Below, piece after piece: positions 44,539 through 54,713 of a DNA stretch of 64,000 nucleotides. The notes beneath the pieces are model-generated. The model saw only the letters and a program-made list of their open reading frames with translations, made no database searches and was not told the origin of the DNA. Origin of the DNA: REEB95 sp050729835 (lineage in GTDB: Bacteria > Pseudomonadota > Alphaproteobacteria > ATCC43930 > CGMCC-115725). The DNA lies in NCBI GenBank assembly GCA_050729835.1, contig JBOHLS010000001.1, positions 166,871 through 230,870 on the forward strand, written 5' to 3'. The position numbers were made by a program, and so were the translations under genes. The first letter of the stretch is position 1. Each line of letters begins with the position of its first letter.

Positions 44539-44949
44539 TCACCCGGTGCGCGGTTGCGCCGGCGCCGCCAGCCATTGCCGCAGTTCGATCGCATTGCCGT
44601 CGGGATCGGCGATCTCGGCGCGGATATAGCTTGGCGTCGTGCGCGGGCCCCAGCTCGGCGCGACGCCTTTTTTCGCCAACTCGCGCAGCGTGGCCGCCAT
44701 GTCGTCGACTTCCCACGCCATGGCGTTGTAGCCGGCCCGGCCGCGCTGGTGGTTACGCGGCGTCGGCGGCTCGGCGCGCAAGAGCTCGATCGCCGAATCG
44801 TTGAGCCGCAGATAGACCACTTCCTTGATCGGCGGTGCATCGACCGCGATGCGGTGATCCAGTGTGAAGCCCAGCGTTTCGGTATAGAACGTCAGGCTGC
44901 GCTCGAAATCCTGCGACACGATCTCGACGTGGTCGATACGTTTCAGCAT
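44539..44949 (-). CDS. VOC-family (glyoxalase-like) protein
   Basis: 136 residues from ATG 44949. Two VOC modules: KRIDHVEIVSQDFERSLTFYTETLGF with a metal-type His, LRLNDSAIELLRAE with a Glu, AMAWEVDDM, and DPDGNAIELRQW at the end. It may be a dioxygenase, lyase or isomerase; the substrate cannot be told. Not GloA itself, which is at 59.6 kb. Confidence 0.8.
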   Translation of the reverse strand: MLKRIDHVEIVSQDFERSLTFYTETLGFTLDHRIAVDAPPIKEVVYLRLNDSAIELLRAEPPTPRNHQRGRAGYNAMAWEVDDMAATLRELAKKGVAPSWGPRTTPSYIRAEIADPDGNAIELRQWLAAPAQPRTG

Positions 44950-45076
44950 GGGTGTCGCCTTTCCCGCATGGCGCGTCTCAGTCGCCGATCTTATGACCGC
45001 GTTTCGCCGCTGCGATAGCACGATTCTGCTTGGCTGAATCGGTCTGATATGCTGTGCAATTCAAACACTTGAAATG

Positions 45077-45110
45077 CGCCCGCCGGGAGCCGCCGCGCGG
45101 GCGTTTTCGT
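45077..45110 (+). terminator. Terminator-like hairpin before the terminase remnant
   Basis: CGCCCGC / GCGGGCG around a 13-base loop, followed by TTTTCGTTT. Small GC hairpins with T runs like this are common between phage packaging genes, which fits the remnant that follows. It does not serve any visible upstream plus-strand gene. Confidence 0.5.
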
Positions 45111-45126
45111 TTGCGCATCCCCCGCC

Positions 45127-45730
45127 ATGCACCTCCGCATCCAGCAATTCGTCCGCGAATACCTGGTCGATCTGAACGCTGCTGCGGCTGCGCGCCTCGA
45201 AGCTGATGGCGCGCCAGGGCAGGACGTGCAGGCGGCGGTGAAGCAGGCGATGGCCGCGCGCGCCGCGCGCACCGGCGTCACCGCCGACCGCGTTCTCCTC
45301 GAATACGCCCGCATCGCGTTCGCCGACGCGCGCAAGTATTTTGATTGGGGACCGTGGGGCGTGAAGATTCTGCCATCCAGCTCGCTCGACGACGATGCCG
45401 CCGCTGCGGTCGCGATGCTCACGGGCGGCCACGGCAAGCGCCGGCACCAGCATCGCCTGCGCTTCCCACGACAAGCAGCGCGCGCTCGACATGCTGGCGC
45501 GGCATTTCGGCTCTGGACCGACCGCCGCCGTGACCTACCGCCTGCGGCCGGACAACAAGCTGGACGATTGCGCCGCGATCGCCCGGGTCAGCCCCGAGGC
45601 ACGGGCGATGCTTATCGAGCGGTTGGCGGACGAGGACGACAAACTGCTCAAGCTGGCGCAGGAGGTGGAGGCGGCGTGGCGGGAAAGGTGGCCGCCGGTC
45701 GACGGCGCAGACGATAATAACGCGCGCTAA
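45127..45730 (+). pseudogene. Phage terminase small subunit remnant
   Basis: The first frame gives QFVREYLVDLNAAAAARLEA, then QAAVKQAMAARAARTGVTADRVLLEYARIAFADARKYFDWGPWGVKILPSSSL, a terminase small-subunit pattern with some sequence missing after DLNAAAA. Near 45425-45470 it shifts to another frame carrying HDKQRALDMLARHFG, the usual terminase end, plus an acidic tail to TAA 45730. No other phage genes are near, so it is a decayed orphan. Confidence 0.7.
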
Positions 45731-45780
45731 GTGGCTGCTTTTCAAGCAGTCCAGGATTGCGGCGATCCGCGCGGTGACCC

Positions 45781-45809
45781 TTGCTTTCCCATCCCGTTTC
45801 CCCTATCTA
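45781..45809 (+). promoter_or_regulatory. Candidate promoter of rpsB-tsf
   Basis: TTGCTT (45781-45786), a 17-base spacer and TATCTA (45804-45809) make a sigma70-type promoter. The leader of about 140 bases contains a hairpin CTCGTCC / GGACGAG (45848-45870), a possible site for ribosomal protein S2 autoregulation. Confidence 0.5.
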
Positions 45810-45955
45810 AGGCCCACTTTTCAACAACCCACACGCGGGGTTTGGCCCTCGTCCGGCATCGAAGGACGAGACGCCGTTCCGGTGCGGTCCAGAGCCTCGG
45901 CGACGGACCGTTCACAAGTCCCCGCGGCGGCCTAACCGGAGAAAGGATGCCGTCG

Positions 45956-46738
<783 letters not shown>

Positions 46739-46756
46739 CGCGAAGTGTCGCCCCTC

Positions 46757-46796
46757 CCATTCCCTCCCCCTCGACGGGGGAGGGTTAGGGTGGAGG
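46757..46796. repeat. Intergenic hairpin CCCTCCCCC/GGGGGAGGG
   Basis: A 9-bp perfect stem with a 5-base loop (46762-46784) followed by TTAGGGTGGAGGTGAA. It resembles the second module of the family A repeats. It sits between rpsB and tsf and may weaken read-through. Confidence 0.65.
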
Positions 46797-46831
46797 TGAA
46801 TCGCGATTACGGACTCTGAGGAGACAACACC

Positions 46832-47758
46832 ATGGCTGAAGTCACCGTCGCGCTGGTCAAGGAGCTGCGTGAGAAGACCGGTGCCGGCATGATGGATTGC
46901 AAGCGCGCCTTGGCCGAGACCCAGGGCGACCTTGAAGGCGCGGTCGATTGGCTGCGCAAGAAGGGCCTCGCCGCCGCGGCGAAGAAGGCCGGCCGCGTCG
47001 CCAGCGAAGGCCTCGTCGGCGTTGCGGTGAAGGATAACGCCGGCGCCTTGGTCGAGGTCAACGCCGAGACCGATTTTGTCGCCCGCAACGAAACCTTTCA
47101 GGCTTATGTCCGCGCCGTGGCGCAGATCGCGCTCGACCAGGGCGACGACGTCGAGACGCTCAAGGCCGCGCCGTTCCCCGGCAGCGGCCGCAACGTGGGC
47201 GAAGAATTGACCCACATGATTGCCACCATTGGCGAGAACATGAATCTGCGCCGCGCCAAGCGGCTGGCGGTCGGTAAGGGCGCGGTCGCCGCCTACATGC
47301 ATTCGGCGCTGGCGCCCGGCCTCGGCAAGATCGGCGTGCTGGTCGCGCTCGAATCGCCGGCGACCTCGGACAAACTCGGTGCCGCCGGCCGCAGCCTGGC
47401 AATGCACGTCGCCGCCGCCAATCCGCGCTACCTCGATGCCGCCTCGGTCGACGCCAAGGACCTCGAGCGCGAACGCGGCGTGCTGCGCGAGCAGGCCAAG
47501 GCCTCGGGCAAGCCGGACGCCATCATCGACAAGATGGTCGAGGGCCGGCTCAAGAAGTTCTACGAGGACACGGTGCTCTTGGAACAGGTCTACGTCGTCG
47601 ACGGCGAAAGCAAGGTCGCCAAGGTGGTCGAGGCGGCGGCCAAGGACTCGGGCGCACCGGTCAAGCTCGCCGGCTTCGCCCGCTTCGCCCTGGGCGAGGG
47701 CATCGAGAAGCAAAGCACCGATTTCGCCGCCGAGGTTGCCGCCGTCGCCAAGCGGTGA
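46832..47758 (+). CDS. tsf: Elongation factor Ts
   Basis: 308 residues. It exchanges GDP for GTP on EF-Tu. VTVALVKELREKTGAGMMDCKRAL is the UBA-like start, then ALVEVNAETDFVARNE. A good GAGGAG ribosome site precedes the ATG. Ordinary length and order after rpsB. Confidence 0.96.
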   Translation: MAEVTVALVKELREKTGAGMMDCKRALAETQGDLEGAVDWLRKKGLAAAAKKAGRVASEGLVGVAVKDNAGALVEVNAETDFVARNETFQAYVRAVAQIALDQGDDVETLKAAPFPGSGRNVGEELTHMIATIGENMNLRRAKRLAVGKGAVAAYMHSALAPGLGKIGVLVALESPATSDKLGAAGRSLAMHVAAANPRYLDAASVDAKDLERERGVLREQAKASGKPDAIIDKMVEGRLKKFYEDTVLLEQVYVVDGESKVAKVVEAAAKDSGAPVKLAGFARFALGEGIEKQSTDFAAEVAAVAKR

Positions 47759-47775
47759 GGCGACGGGCACGCTCT

Positions 47776-47925
47776 TGTTCGTCGTCCCCGCGAAAGCGGG
47801 GACCCTGGGCAACGCACTCGGTTGGTGGCCCTGGATTCCCGCTTGCGCGGGAATGACGAATCCGGATGGCTTGTTTTTCCCTCGCCCCCGAAGGGGGAGA
47901 GTGCAGGGTGAGGGGTGGCGAGAGT
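47776..47925. repeat. Composite intergenic repeat (three hairpins) between tsf and pyrH
   Basis: CCCCGC-gaaa-GCGGGG (47786), then ATTCCCGC-ttgc-GCGGGAAT (47835), a widespread proteobacterial REP-like hairpin, then CCCTCGCCCCCGAAGGGGG with AGGGTGAGGGG (47880-47917). No coding signal. Confidence 0.75.
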
Positions 47926-48008
47926 CGCTTCAGCGATGCTTACGCCTCGCGGCGCTCTTGATGTATGATCCGCGCCGTCCAATGAGAATCGCACGAGAGC
48001 GTTGAGCC

Positions 48009-48758
48009 ATGGCTGCCGAACCCGCTCGGGCCGTCGCCCCTGCCGCCAAATTCCGCCGCGTCCTGCTGAAGCTTTCGGGCGAGGCGCTGATGGGCGATCA
48101 GGCCTACGGCCTCGATCCCAAGATCGTCCAGCGCCTGGCGACCGAGGTCAAATCGGTCCACGGCCTCGGCGTCCAGGTGGCGGTGGTGATCGGCGGCGGC
48201 AACATCTTCCGCGGCCTGGCGGGCGAGGGCGCCGGCATCGACCGCGCCACCGGCGACTACATGGGCATGCTCGCCACCATCATCAATTCGCTCGCCATGC
48301 AGTCGGCGCTCGAGCGTCTGGGCGTACCGACGCGCGTGCAGTCGGCGATCTCGATGCAGGCGGTGTGTGAGCCCTATATAAGGCGCCGCGCCATCCGCCA
48401 TATGGAGAAGGGCCGCGTCGTCATCTTCGCCGCCGGCACCGGCAACCCGTTCTTCACCACCGATACCGCGGCGGCGCTGCGCGCCTCCGAGACCGAGTGC
48501 CAGGCGCTGTTGAAGGCGACCAAGGTCGACGGCGTCTACACCGCCGATCCCGAGAAGGACAAGAATGCGTCGCGCTTCGACCGGCTCAGTTATCACGACG
48601 TGCTGTCGAAGGATCTGCAGGTGATGGACGCCGCGGCGGTGTCGCTGGCGCGCGAGAACCGCATCCCGATCCTGGTCTTCTCCATCCACCAGCCGGGCTC
48701 GCTCGCCGACGCGGTAACCGGCAAGGGCCGTTTCACCGTCATCGAGGAGGTGTCGTGA
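48009..48758 (+). CDS. pyrH: Uridylate kinase
   Basis: 249 residues. It phosphorylates UMP to UDP with ATP. RVLLKLSGEALMG, VVIGGGNIFRG and the DGVYTADPEKDKNA loop identify it. It precedes frr with a GTGA-type overlap (the frr GTG lies within the pyrH stop region). Confidence 0.95.
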   Translation: MAAEPARAVAPAAKFRRVLLKLSGEALMGDQAYGLDPKIVQRLATEVKSVHGLGVQVAVVIGGGNIFRGLAGEGAGIDRATGDYMGMLATIINSLAMQSALERLGVPTRVQSAISMQAVCEPYIRRRAIRHMEKGRVVIFAAGTGNPFFTTDTAAALRASETECQALLKATKVDGVYTADPEKDKNASRFDRLSYHDVLSKDLQVMDAAAVSLARENRIPILVFSIHQPGSLADAVTGKGRFTVIEEVS

Positions 48759-49315
48759 GCGAGGATCCGTTTGTCAACGCGCTCCGGAAGCGCATGGACG
48801 GCGCGCTCGACGTGCTGCGCAAGGAATTCGCCGGGCTGCGCACCGGCCGGGCTTCGCCCAGCCTGTTGGACCCGGTGCGGGTCGAAGGCTACGGCCAGAG
48901 CATGCCGATGAACCAGGTCGGCTCGGTCAGCGCACCTGAGCCGCGCCTCATCGTCGTGCAGGTCTGGGACAAGGGGCTGGTCAAGGCGGTGGAGAAGGCG
49001 ATCCGCGAAGCCAATCTCGGTCTGAACCCGCAGGTCGACGGCCAGTTGGTGCGCGTGCCGGTGCCCGATCTCAGCGAGGAGCGGCGCAAGGAAATGACCA
49101 AGATCACCGCGCGCTATGCCGAGCAGGCGCGCGTGGCTGTCAGAAATGTTAGGCGCGAGGGTCTCGACGGCCTCAAGAAGCAGGAAAAGGACGGCAATAT
49201 CTCGCAGGATCAGCACCGCAAGCTCGACAAGGACATCCAGGGCCTGACCGATGCGACAATCAAGCGCGTCGACGAGATGCTCCATCAAAAAGACAAAGAA
49301 ATCCTGCAGGTATAA
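48755..49315 (+). CDS. frr: Ribosome recycling factor
   Basis: 186 residues from GTG 48755, with GAGGAGG just before. LRKEFAGLRTGRASPSLLDPVRVEGYG, then the hinge and the three-helix bundle ending VDEMLHQKDKEILQV. It splits post-termination ribosomes with EF-G. Length typical. Confidence 0.96.
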   Translation: MSEDPFVNALRKRMDGALDVLRKEFAGLRTGRASPSLLDPVRVEGYGQSMPMNQVGSVSAPEPRLIVVQVWDKGLVKAVEKAIREANLGLNPQVDGQLVRVPVPDLSEERRKEMTKITARYAEQARVAVRNVRREGLDGLKKQEKDGNISQDQHRKLDKDIQGLTDATIKRVDEMLHQKDKEILQV

Positions 49316-49324
49316 TTCCCGGCC

Positions 49325-50059
49325 ATGACTGATTTCTCGATCCCCGACAAGCGACCGCCGCTACACGTCGCGATCATCATGGACGGCAACGGCCGCTGGG
49401 CCAAAGCGCGCGGCCTGCCGCGCATCGCCGGCCATCGCGCCGGTGCCGAGGCGGTGCGCCGCACGCTGACCGCGTCGGTCGAGCTCGACATCAAATACCT
49501 CACGCTGTTCGGCTTCTCGTCCGAGAACTGGAAGCGGCCGGCGAATGAGGTCAGCGATCTGATGGGTCTGCTACGCCATTACATCCGCGGCGAGATCGCC
49601 GAGCTGCATCGCAACGGTGTGCGGCTGCGCGTCATCGGCGAGCGCGCCAAGCTGCCGCCCGACATCGTCGGCATGATTGACAACGCCGAGGCGCTCACAT
49701 CCGGCAACGACCGGCTCAACCTGTCGATCGCGCTCAGCTACGGCGGCCGCGCCGAGATCGCGCTCGCCGCGCGTCGCCTGGCCGAGGACGCGGCATCCGG
49801 ACGCCTCGCGCCCGCCGCCGTCGACGAGGACGCGTTCGCCGCGCGGCTCCTGACCGTCGGCATTCCCGATCCCGACCTGCTCATCCGCAGCAGCGGCGAG
49901 CAGCGTATCAGCAATTTCCTGCTCTGGCAGACCGCCTACGCCGAGCTGGTGTTCACGCCGACGCTGTGGCCCGATTTCGCCAAAGGCGATCTCGAAAAGG
50001 CCCTGCGCGACTATCACGGCCGCGATCGCCGCTACGGCGCCTCCGTTGGCTCGCGCTAA
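49325..50059 (+). CDS. uppS: Isoprenyl transferase (undecaprenyl diphosphate synthase)
   Basis: 244 residues. HVAIIMDGNGRWAKARGLPR carries the catalytic Asp and substrate Asn-Gly-Arg-Trp; FGFSSENWKRP, LNLSIALSYGGRAEI and PDLLIRSSGEQRISNFLLWQ follow. It makes the C55 lipid carrier for peptidoglycan and polysaccharides. Confidence 0.95.
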   Translation: MTDFSIPDKRPPLHVAIIMDGNGRWAKARGLPRIAGHRAGAEAVRRTLTASVELDIKYLTLFGFSSENWKRPANEVSDLMGLLRHYIRGEIAELHRNGVRLRVIGERAKLPPDIVGMIDNAEALTSGNDRLNLSIALSYGGRAEIALAARRLAEDAASGRLAPAAVDEDAFAARLLTVGIPDPDLLIRSSGEQRISNFLLWQTAYAELVFTPTLWPDFAKGDLEKALRDYHGRDRRYGASVGSR

Positions 50060-50099
50060 TTCGAAATTCGGCGCACATTCGATTCACGTGGACGCACGC

Positions 50100-50198
50100 C
50101 CCCTCACCCAGCTTTGGGTAAGGCTCGCCTTTCCGCGGGCTTCGCCAACCCAAAGCAACCCTCTACCCCGTCAGGGGGAGAGGGAAGGGTGAGGGGGC
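50100..50198. repeat. Intergenic hairpin repeat, family A copy 2
   Basis: Outer arms CTTTGGGT (50112) and ACCCAAAG (50148), then AACCCTCTACCCC ... GGGGGAGAGGG and AGGGTGAGGGGG. Compared with copy 1 the stem has A to G on one arm and T to C on the other, keeping the pair. Confidence 0.8.
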
Positions 50199-50227
50199 GA
50201 CACGTGACGCTGCGAGGCTTGGGGGAA

Positions 50228-51034
50228 ATGTCACGGTCGGGCAATGGTGGCGTGCGACTCCGCATCGTCTCCGCGCTGGTGCTGATACCGCCGGCGCTTG
50301 CCGCCGCGTGGTACGGCTGGCCATGGCTGCCGGCGCTGGTCGCCGCCGCCGTCGCCGGCATGGGCATCGAATGGGCGCGCTTGGTTGATGGCGGGCCCGA
50401 GCAGCGCCGCGCACTCATCGTCGCGACGCCGCTTGCTGCCGCGGTACTCACCGCCTTCGCCTATCCCGCCGCCGCCTGCGCGGTCGCGGTGACGGGCGCT
50501 GCCGCGGTTGGTGCCCAGGCGGTCGGACGCACCGCGCCGGCGGCGCTCTGGGCTGCCGGTGGTGCGCTCTGGCTGGCGCTCGGTGGCGTCGCCTTTCTTT
50601 GGAGTGCAGCGCGCGCTGGCCACGCCACCGTGCTGTGGCTACTGGTGCTGGTGTGGGCGGTCGACAGCGCCGCCTATGCCGTTGGCCGCGCGGTGGGCGG
50701 ACCAAAGCTCGCGCCGATGCTGTCGCCCAACAAGACCTGGGCTGGGTTCTGCGGTGGCCTCGGCGGCGCGGCGCTCGTCGGCTGGGGCACGGCGGCGCTC
50801 GCCGGTGGCGCAGCGGCTGTCGTCGTGCCGGCCAGCGTGTTGCTCGGCATTGCAGCCCAACTTGGCGATCTCGTCGAATCGGCGGCCAAGCGCCGCTTCA
50901 ACGTCAAGGACAGTGGCGGCCTGATCCCTGGCCATGGCGGCCTGCTCGATCGGCTCGACAGTCTGTTGGCGGCTTCCCTGCTGCTTGGCCTGCTGTTGCT
51001 CGTGACCGGCGTGTCGCCGCTGCGTTGGCAGTAG
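50228..51034 (+). CDS. cdsA: Phosphatidate cytidylyltransferase
   Basis: 268 residues, polytopic. The signature spans SPNKTWAGFCGGLGG and the end LGDLVESAAKRRFNVKDSG plus LIPGHGGLLDRLDSL. It makes CDP-diacylglycerol, precursor of phospholipids. In many relatives dxr follows; here rseP comes next after 109 bases. Confidence 0.93.
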   Translation: MSRSGNGGVRLRIVSALVLIPPALAAAWYGWPWLPALVAAAVAGMGIEWARLVDGGPEQRRALIVATPLAAAVLTAFAYPAAACAVAVTGAAAVGAQAVGRTAPAALWAAGGALWLALGGVAFLWSAARAGHATVLWLLVLVWAVDSAAYAVGRAVGGPKLAPMLSPNKTWAGFCGGLGGAALVGWGTAALAGGAAAVVVPASVLLGIAAQLGDLVESAAKRRFNVKDSGGLIPGHGGLLDRLDSLLAASLLLGLLLLVTGVSPLRWQ

Positions 51035-51143
51035 CCGGCCGACGATTCGGCGGTGGCCGGGTCGGTGACACGCTTTTAAGCCGTGTATTCGGCCGTTTTT
51101 TGCTAATCTAGCCGCCGTTCGGGGTCGCGGGAGCAGGCTTTTC

Positions 51144-52280
51144 ATGGGTTTCCTGAGCGGTGGCATCGGCTATGTGGTGCCGTTTCTTGTCGTCCTGACG
51201 GTCCTCGTCTTCGTTCACGAGCTCGGCCACTATTTGGTCGCGCGCTGGAACAAGGTCCGGATCGAGACTTTCTCGATCGGCTTCGGGCCCGAGCTTTTCG
51301 GCTGGACCGACCGCGTCGGCACGCGCTGGAAGGTGAGCGCGATTCCGCTCGGCGGCTACGTCAAGATGTTCGGCGACGCCGATCCCGCTTCGATGGCGGC
51401 GCCCGAGCGGCTCGACGAGATGACCGAGGCCGACAAGGCGGTCTCGTTCCACCACAAGCGCCTGATGCAGCGGGTCGCCGTCGTCGTCGCCGGCCCGGCC
51501 GCCAATTTCGTGTTCACCGTCGTCGCGCTGGCGGTGCTCTTCTCCACCGTCGGTCAGCCCTTCACGCCGCCGCAGATCGGCAAGGTCGAGGCCGGCAGCG
51601 CCGCCGCCGCGGGCGGGCTCGCGCCCGGCGACACCATCGTCGCCATCGACGGCGCGGCGATCCATCGCTTCGAGGACATTCAGCAGGCGGTCCGGCTCGA
51701 CGACGGCAAGCCGCTCGCGATCACCGTACAGCGCGGCGGCAAGGACCTCACGTTGTCGATCACACCGCGCGTCACCACGGTCACCGACCGTTTCGGCAAT
51801 CCGCACCGCTTCCCGTTGCTCGGCATCGAGCGCCAGGGCGTCAACTACGTCCGCCGCAATCCGGTCGATGCGGTTTGGCGCGCCGGACAGGAGACCGGCA
51901 ACCTGGTCAGCGGCACGCTGACCGCGGTGTGGCAGATGATCATCGGCGCGCGCCCGGCCGACGAGATCGGCGGTCCGTTGCGTATCGCCCAGATGTCGGG
52001 CGAGGTGGCGCAAGGCGGCGCGGTGGCGCTGATCTGGTTCATGGCCGTGCTGTCGGTCAACCTCGGCCTCATCAACCTGTTTCCGATCCCGGTGCTCGAC
52101 GGCGGCCATCTGCTGTTCTACGCCGCCGAGGCAGTCCGCGGCCGGCCGCTCGGCGCGCGGGCGCAGGAATACGGCTTTCGGCTGGGACTGGCATTGGTGT
52201 TGACGCTGATGGTCTTTGCCACCTGGAACGATCTGGTTCATATCGGATTCCTCAAGTTCTTGAGGGGCTTCGGGACTTGA
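51144..52280 (+). CDS. rseP: Site-2 protease RseP (M50)
   Basis: 378 residues. The zinc site is VHELGHYLVARW in helix 1, and LDGGHLLFYAAEA carries the third ligand. One PDZ domain is at about 125-200 (EAGSAAAAGGLAPGDTIVAIDG). It cuts anti-sigma factors and signal-peptide remnants in the inner membrane. An 18-base gap or less leads to bamA. Confidence 0.93.
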   Translation: MGFLSGGIGYVVPFLVVLTVLVFVHELGHYLVARWNKVRIETFSIGFGPELFGWTDRVGTRWKVSAIPLGGYVKMFGDADPASMAAPERLDEMTEADKAVSFHHKRLMQRVAVVVAGPAANFVFTVVALAVLFSTVGQPFTPPQIGKVEAGSAAAAGGLAPGDTIVAIDGAAIHRFEDIQQAVRLDDGKPLAITVQRGGKDLTLSITPRVTTVTDRFGNPHRFPLLGIERQGVNYVRRNPVDAVWRAGQETGNLVSGTLTAVWQMIIGARPADEIGGPLRIAQMSGEVAQGGAVALIWFMAVLSVNLGLINLFPIPVLDGGHLLFYAAEAVRGRPLGARAQEYGFRLGLALVLTLMVFATWNDLVHIGFLKFLRGFGT

Positions 52281-52319
52281 AGGCCGGCAGGTAGCAGTGT
52301 GAGCGGGGAGGGGGGAGCC

Positions 52320-54713
52320 TTGCGGAGATTGGCCGGGGCCGCGGTCGTCGTCGCGCTCGCGCTGGCGTCGCTCGTTGCTTTCGACGCCCCTCCGGCGTTG
52401 GCGCAAGGCCTGAGGCTGACGCCGCCGGCGCCCGCTTTGGCCCAGACCCAGACGCCGAGCCCGGGTGGAATCAGCTCCGGCGGCACCATCGAGGAAGTCC
52501 GCATCGAGGGCACGCAGCGCGTCGAACCTGAGACCGTGCGCTCCTACATGCAGATCGGCCCCGGCGACAAATTCGACTCCCAGCGCCTCGACCAGTCGCT
52601 CAAGAGCCTGTTCGCCACCGGCTTGTTCAGCGACGTGACGCTGCGGCGCGAAGGCGACACCCTCATCGTCCACATCGTCGAGAACCCGGTCATCAACCGC
52701 GTCGCTTTCGAGGGCAACAGCAAGCTCGACGACAAGACGCTCAACAACGAAATCCAGCTCAAGCCGCGCAGCGTCTATACCCGCCAGAAGGTCCAGGCCG
52801 ACGTCGCCCGCATCCTCGATCTCTACCGGCGCAATGGCCGCTTCGCCGCCACAGTTGATCCCAAAATTATCAAGCTCAGCCAGAATCGCGTCAATCTCGT
52901 CTTCGAGATCAACGAGGGCAACTTCACCGGCGTACGCGGCATCAATTTCGTCGGCAACCACGTCTTCGACGCCGATCGCCTGCGCAGCGTCATCTCGACC
53001 AAGGAATCGCGCTGGTGGCGGATTCTCTCTACCTCCGACACCTATGATCCCGACCGCATCAGCTACGACCGCGACCTGCTGCGCAAATTCTATCTATCGC
53101 AGGGCTATGCCGATTTCCGGGTGATTTCGGCGATTGCCGAGCTAACGCCCGAGCGCGACAGCTTCCTGGTCACCTTCACCGTGGAAGAGGGCAAGCGCTA
53201 CAAATTCGGCAAGGTCGACCTGATCAACGAGCTGAAGGAGATCAACCCCACCATCCTCAAGGCGTTGATCACGACCAAGCAGGGCGACTGGTACAACGCC
53301 GATGCGGTCGACGACACGATCCACGCCATCACCAACGGGCTCGGCAATCGCGGCTATGCCTTCGTCCAGGTCCAGCCGCGGGTGCACCGCAACGTCGAGA
53401 CGCACACCATCGACGTGACCTACGATGTCAAGGAAGGGCCGCGCGTCTACGTCGAGCGCATCGACATCACTGGCAATCTGCGCACCCTCGATTACGTCAT
53501 CCGGCGCGAGATGCGTCTGGTCGAAGGCGACGCGTTCAGCACCGAAAAGCTCGACCGGTCGGAGCAGCGCCTCAAGAACCTGAACTACTTCAAGAGGGTC
53601 ACGGTCACCAACACTCAGGGTTCGGCGCCGGACAAGACCGTCGTGCATGTCGACGTCGAGGAGCAGTCGACCGGCGATTTCACCCTCGGCGCCGGCTTCT
53701 CGACCACCGACGGCCCCTTGATCGACGCCGGCGTGCACGAGCGCAACCTGCTCGGCAAGGGCCTCGATTTGCGCGTCGACACGCTGGCGTCGTTCCGCAC
53801 CCAGCAGGGCAACATCAGCTTCACCAACCCCTACTTCCTCGATCGCAACGTCGCCGCCGGCTTCGATATCTTCGCGATCCAGCGCGATAATCAGGACTAT
53901 GCCGGTTTCGACCAGTTCACCCTGGGCGGCGATTTGCGCGCCGGCTATCAGATCGTCGGGCCGTTGCGCCAGACCCTCAAATATACGTTGCGGTTCGATC
54001 GCATCGACAACGTCTGCACGCTCGCCGATGCCAACGCCGACCAATGCAGCCCGGCGGCCTCGATTTACGTCGCCGACCAGGTCGGCGGCCGCTTGACCTC
54101 GGCCTTCGGCCAGACGCTGCTCTACGACCGGCGAGACAATCCGAACGATCCGACCAGCGGCTGGTTCGTGTCGGAAGGCAACGACATCGCCGGCGCGGGC
54201 GGCGATGCGCGCTACCTTCGGTCCTCGGTTTCGGGGGGCGTCTATCATTCCTGGGCGCCGTCTTGGATCGCCAGCCTCACCGGCGAGGGCGGCTATATCT
54301 TCGGCATCGGCCAGTCGGTCCGCATCGAGGATCGCTATTTCGTCGGTGGCGACAATCTGCGCGGCTTTGCCACCGGCGGCATCGGCCCGCGCGACTACCA
54401 GACCCAAGAGGCCCTAGGCGGCAACATCTACTACGTCGGGTCGCTGACGCAGGGCTTTCCGCTCGGCCTGCCGTCCGAGCTCGGCTTGACCGGCCGCGTG
54501 TGGACCGATTTCGGCAGCCTCATTCACACTGACGACATCCCGACCGCGGCCAATCCGATCCAGCAGAACGATTCGTTGCGGCTATCGGCCGGCATCGGAC
54601 TGACTTGGAAGTCGCCGTTCGGCCCGATCCGGATCGATCTCGGTCATCCGGTCTTGCGCCAGAGCTTCGACAAGATCAGCATCTTCCGCTTCGGCTTCGG
54701 GTCCCGGTTCTAA
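52320..54713 (+). CDS. bamA: Outer membrane protein assembly factor BamA
   Basis: About 797 residues. A signal peptide (ends PPALAQG) is followed by five POTRA domains and a 16-strand Omp85 barrel with the conserved DNLRGFATGG motif; it ends in FRFGFGSRF, a proper barrel C-terminus. TTG 52320 is proposed as start because GGAGG lies 8 bases upstream and the result is a clean signal peptide; GTG 52299 is an alternative that adds an acidic leader. It inserts outer-membrane proteins. Confidence 0.93.
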   Translation: MRRLAGAAVVVALALASLVAFDAPPALAQGLRLTPPAPALAQTQTPSPGGISSGGTIEEVRIEGTQRVEPETVRSYMQIGPGDKFDSQRLDQSLKSLFATGLFSDVTLRREGDTLIVHIVENPVINRVAFEGNSKLDDKTLNNEIQLKPRSVYTRQKVQADVARILDLYRRNGRFAATVDPKIIKLSQNRVNLVFEINEGNFTGVRGINFVGNHVFDADRLRSVISTKESRWWRILSTSDTYDPDRISYDRDLLRKFYLSQGYADFRVISAIAELTPERDSFLVTFTVEEGKRYKFGKVDLINELKEINPTILKALITTKQGDWYNADAVDDTIHAITNGLGNRGYAFVQVQPRVHRNVETHTIDVTYDVKEGPRVYVERIDITGNLRTLDYVIRREMRLVEGDAFSTEKLDRSEQRLKNLNYFKRVTVTNTQGSAPDKTVVHVDVEEQSTGDFTLGAGFSTTDGPLIDAGVHERNLLGKGLDLRVDTLASFRTQQGNISFTNPYFLDRNVAAGFDIFAIQRDNQDYAGFDQFTLGGDLRAGYQIVGPLRQTLKYTLRFDRIDNVCTLADANADQCSPAASIYVADQVGGRLTSAFGQTLLYDRRDNPNDPTSGWFVSEGNDIAGAGGDARYLRSSVSGGVYHSWAPSWIASLTGEGGYIFGIGQSVRIEDRYFVGGDNLRGFATGGIGPRDYQTQEALGGNIYYVGSLTQGFPLGLPSELGLTGRVWTDFGSLIHTDDIPTAANPIQQNDSLRLSAGIGLTWKSPFGPIRIDLGHPVLRQSFDKISIFRFGFGSRF

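Noticed and set aside
47776..47925. Hairpins between tsf and pyrH as a riboswitch
   Set aside because: They match generic REP-like mobile hairpins that also occur elsewhere in the window, and pyrH has no known riboswitch of this kind.
51108..52961. 617-codon minus-strand frame over rseP and bamA
   Set aside because: Shadow of well-identified plus-strand genes; no domain or ribosome site.
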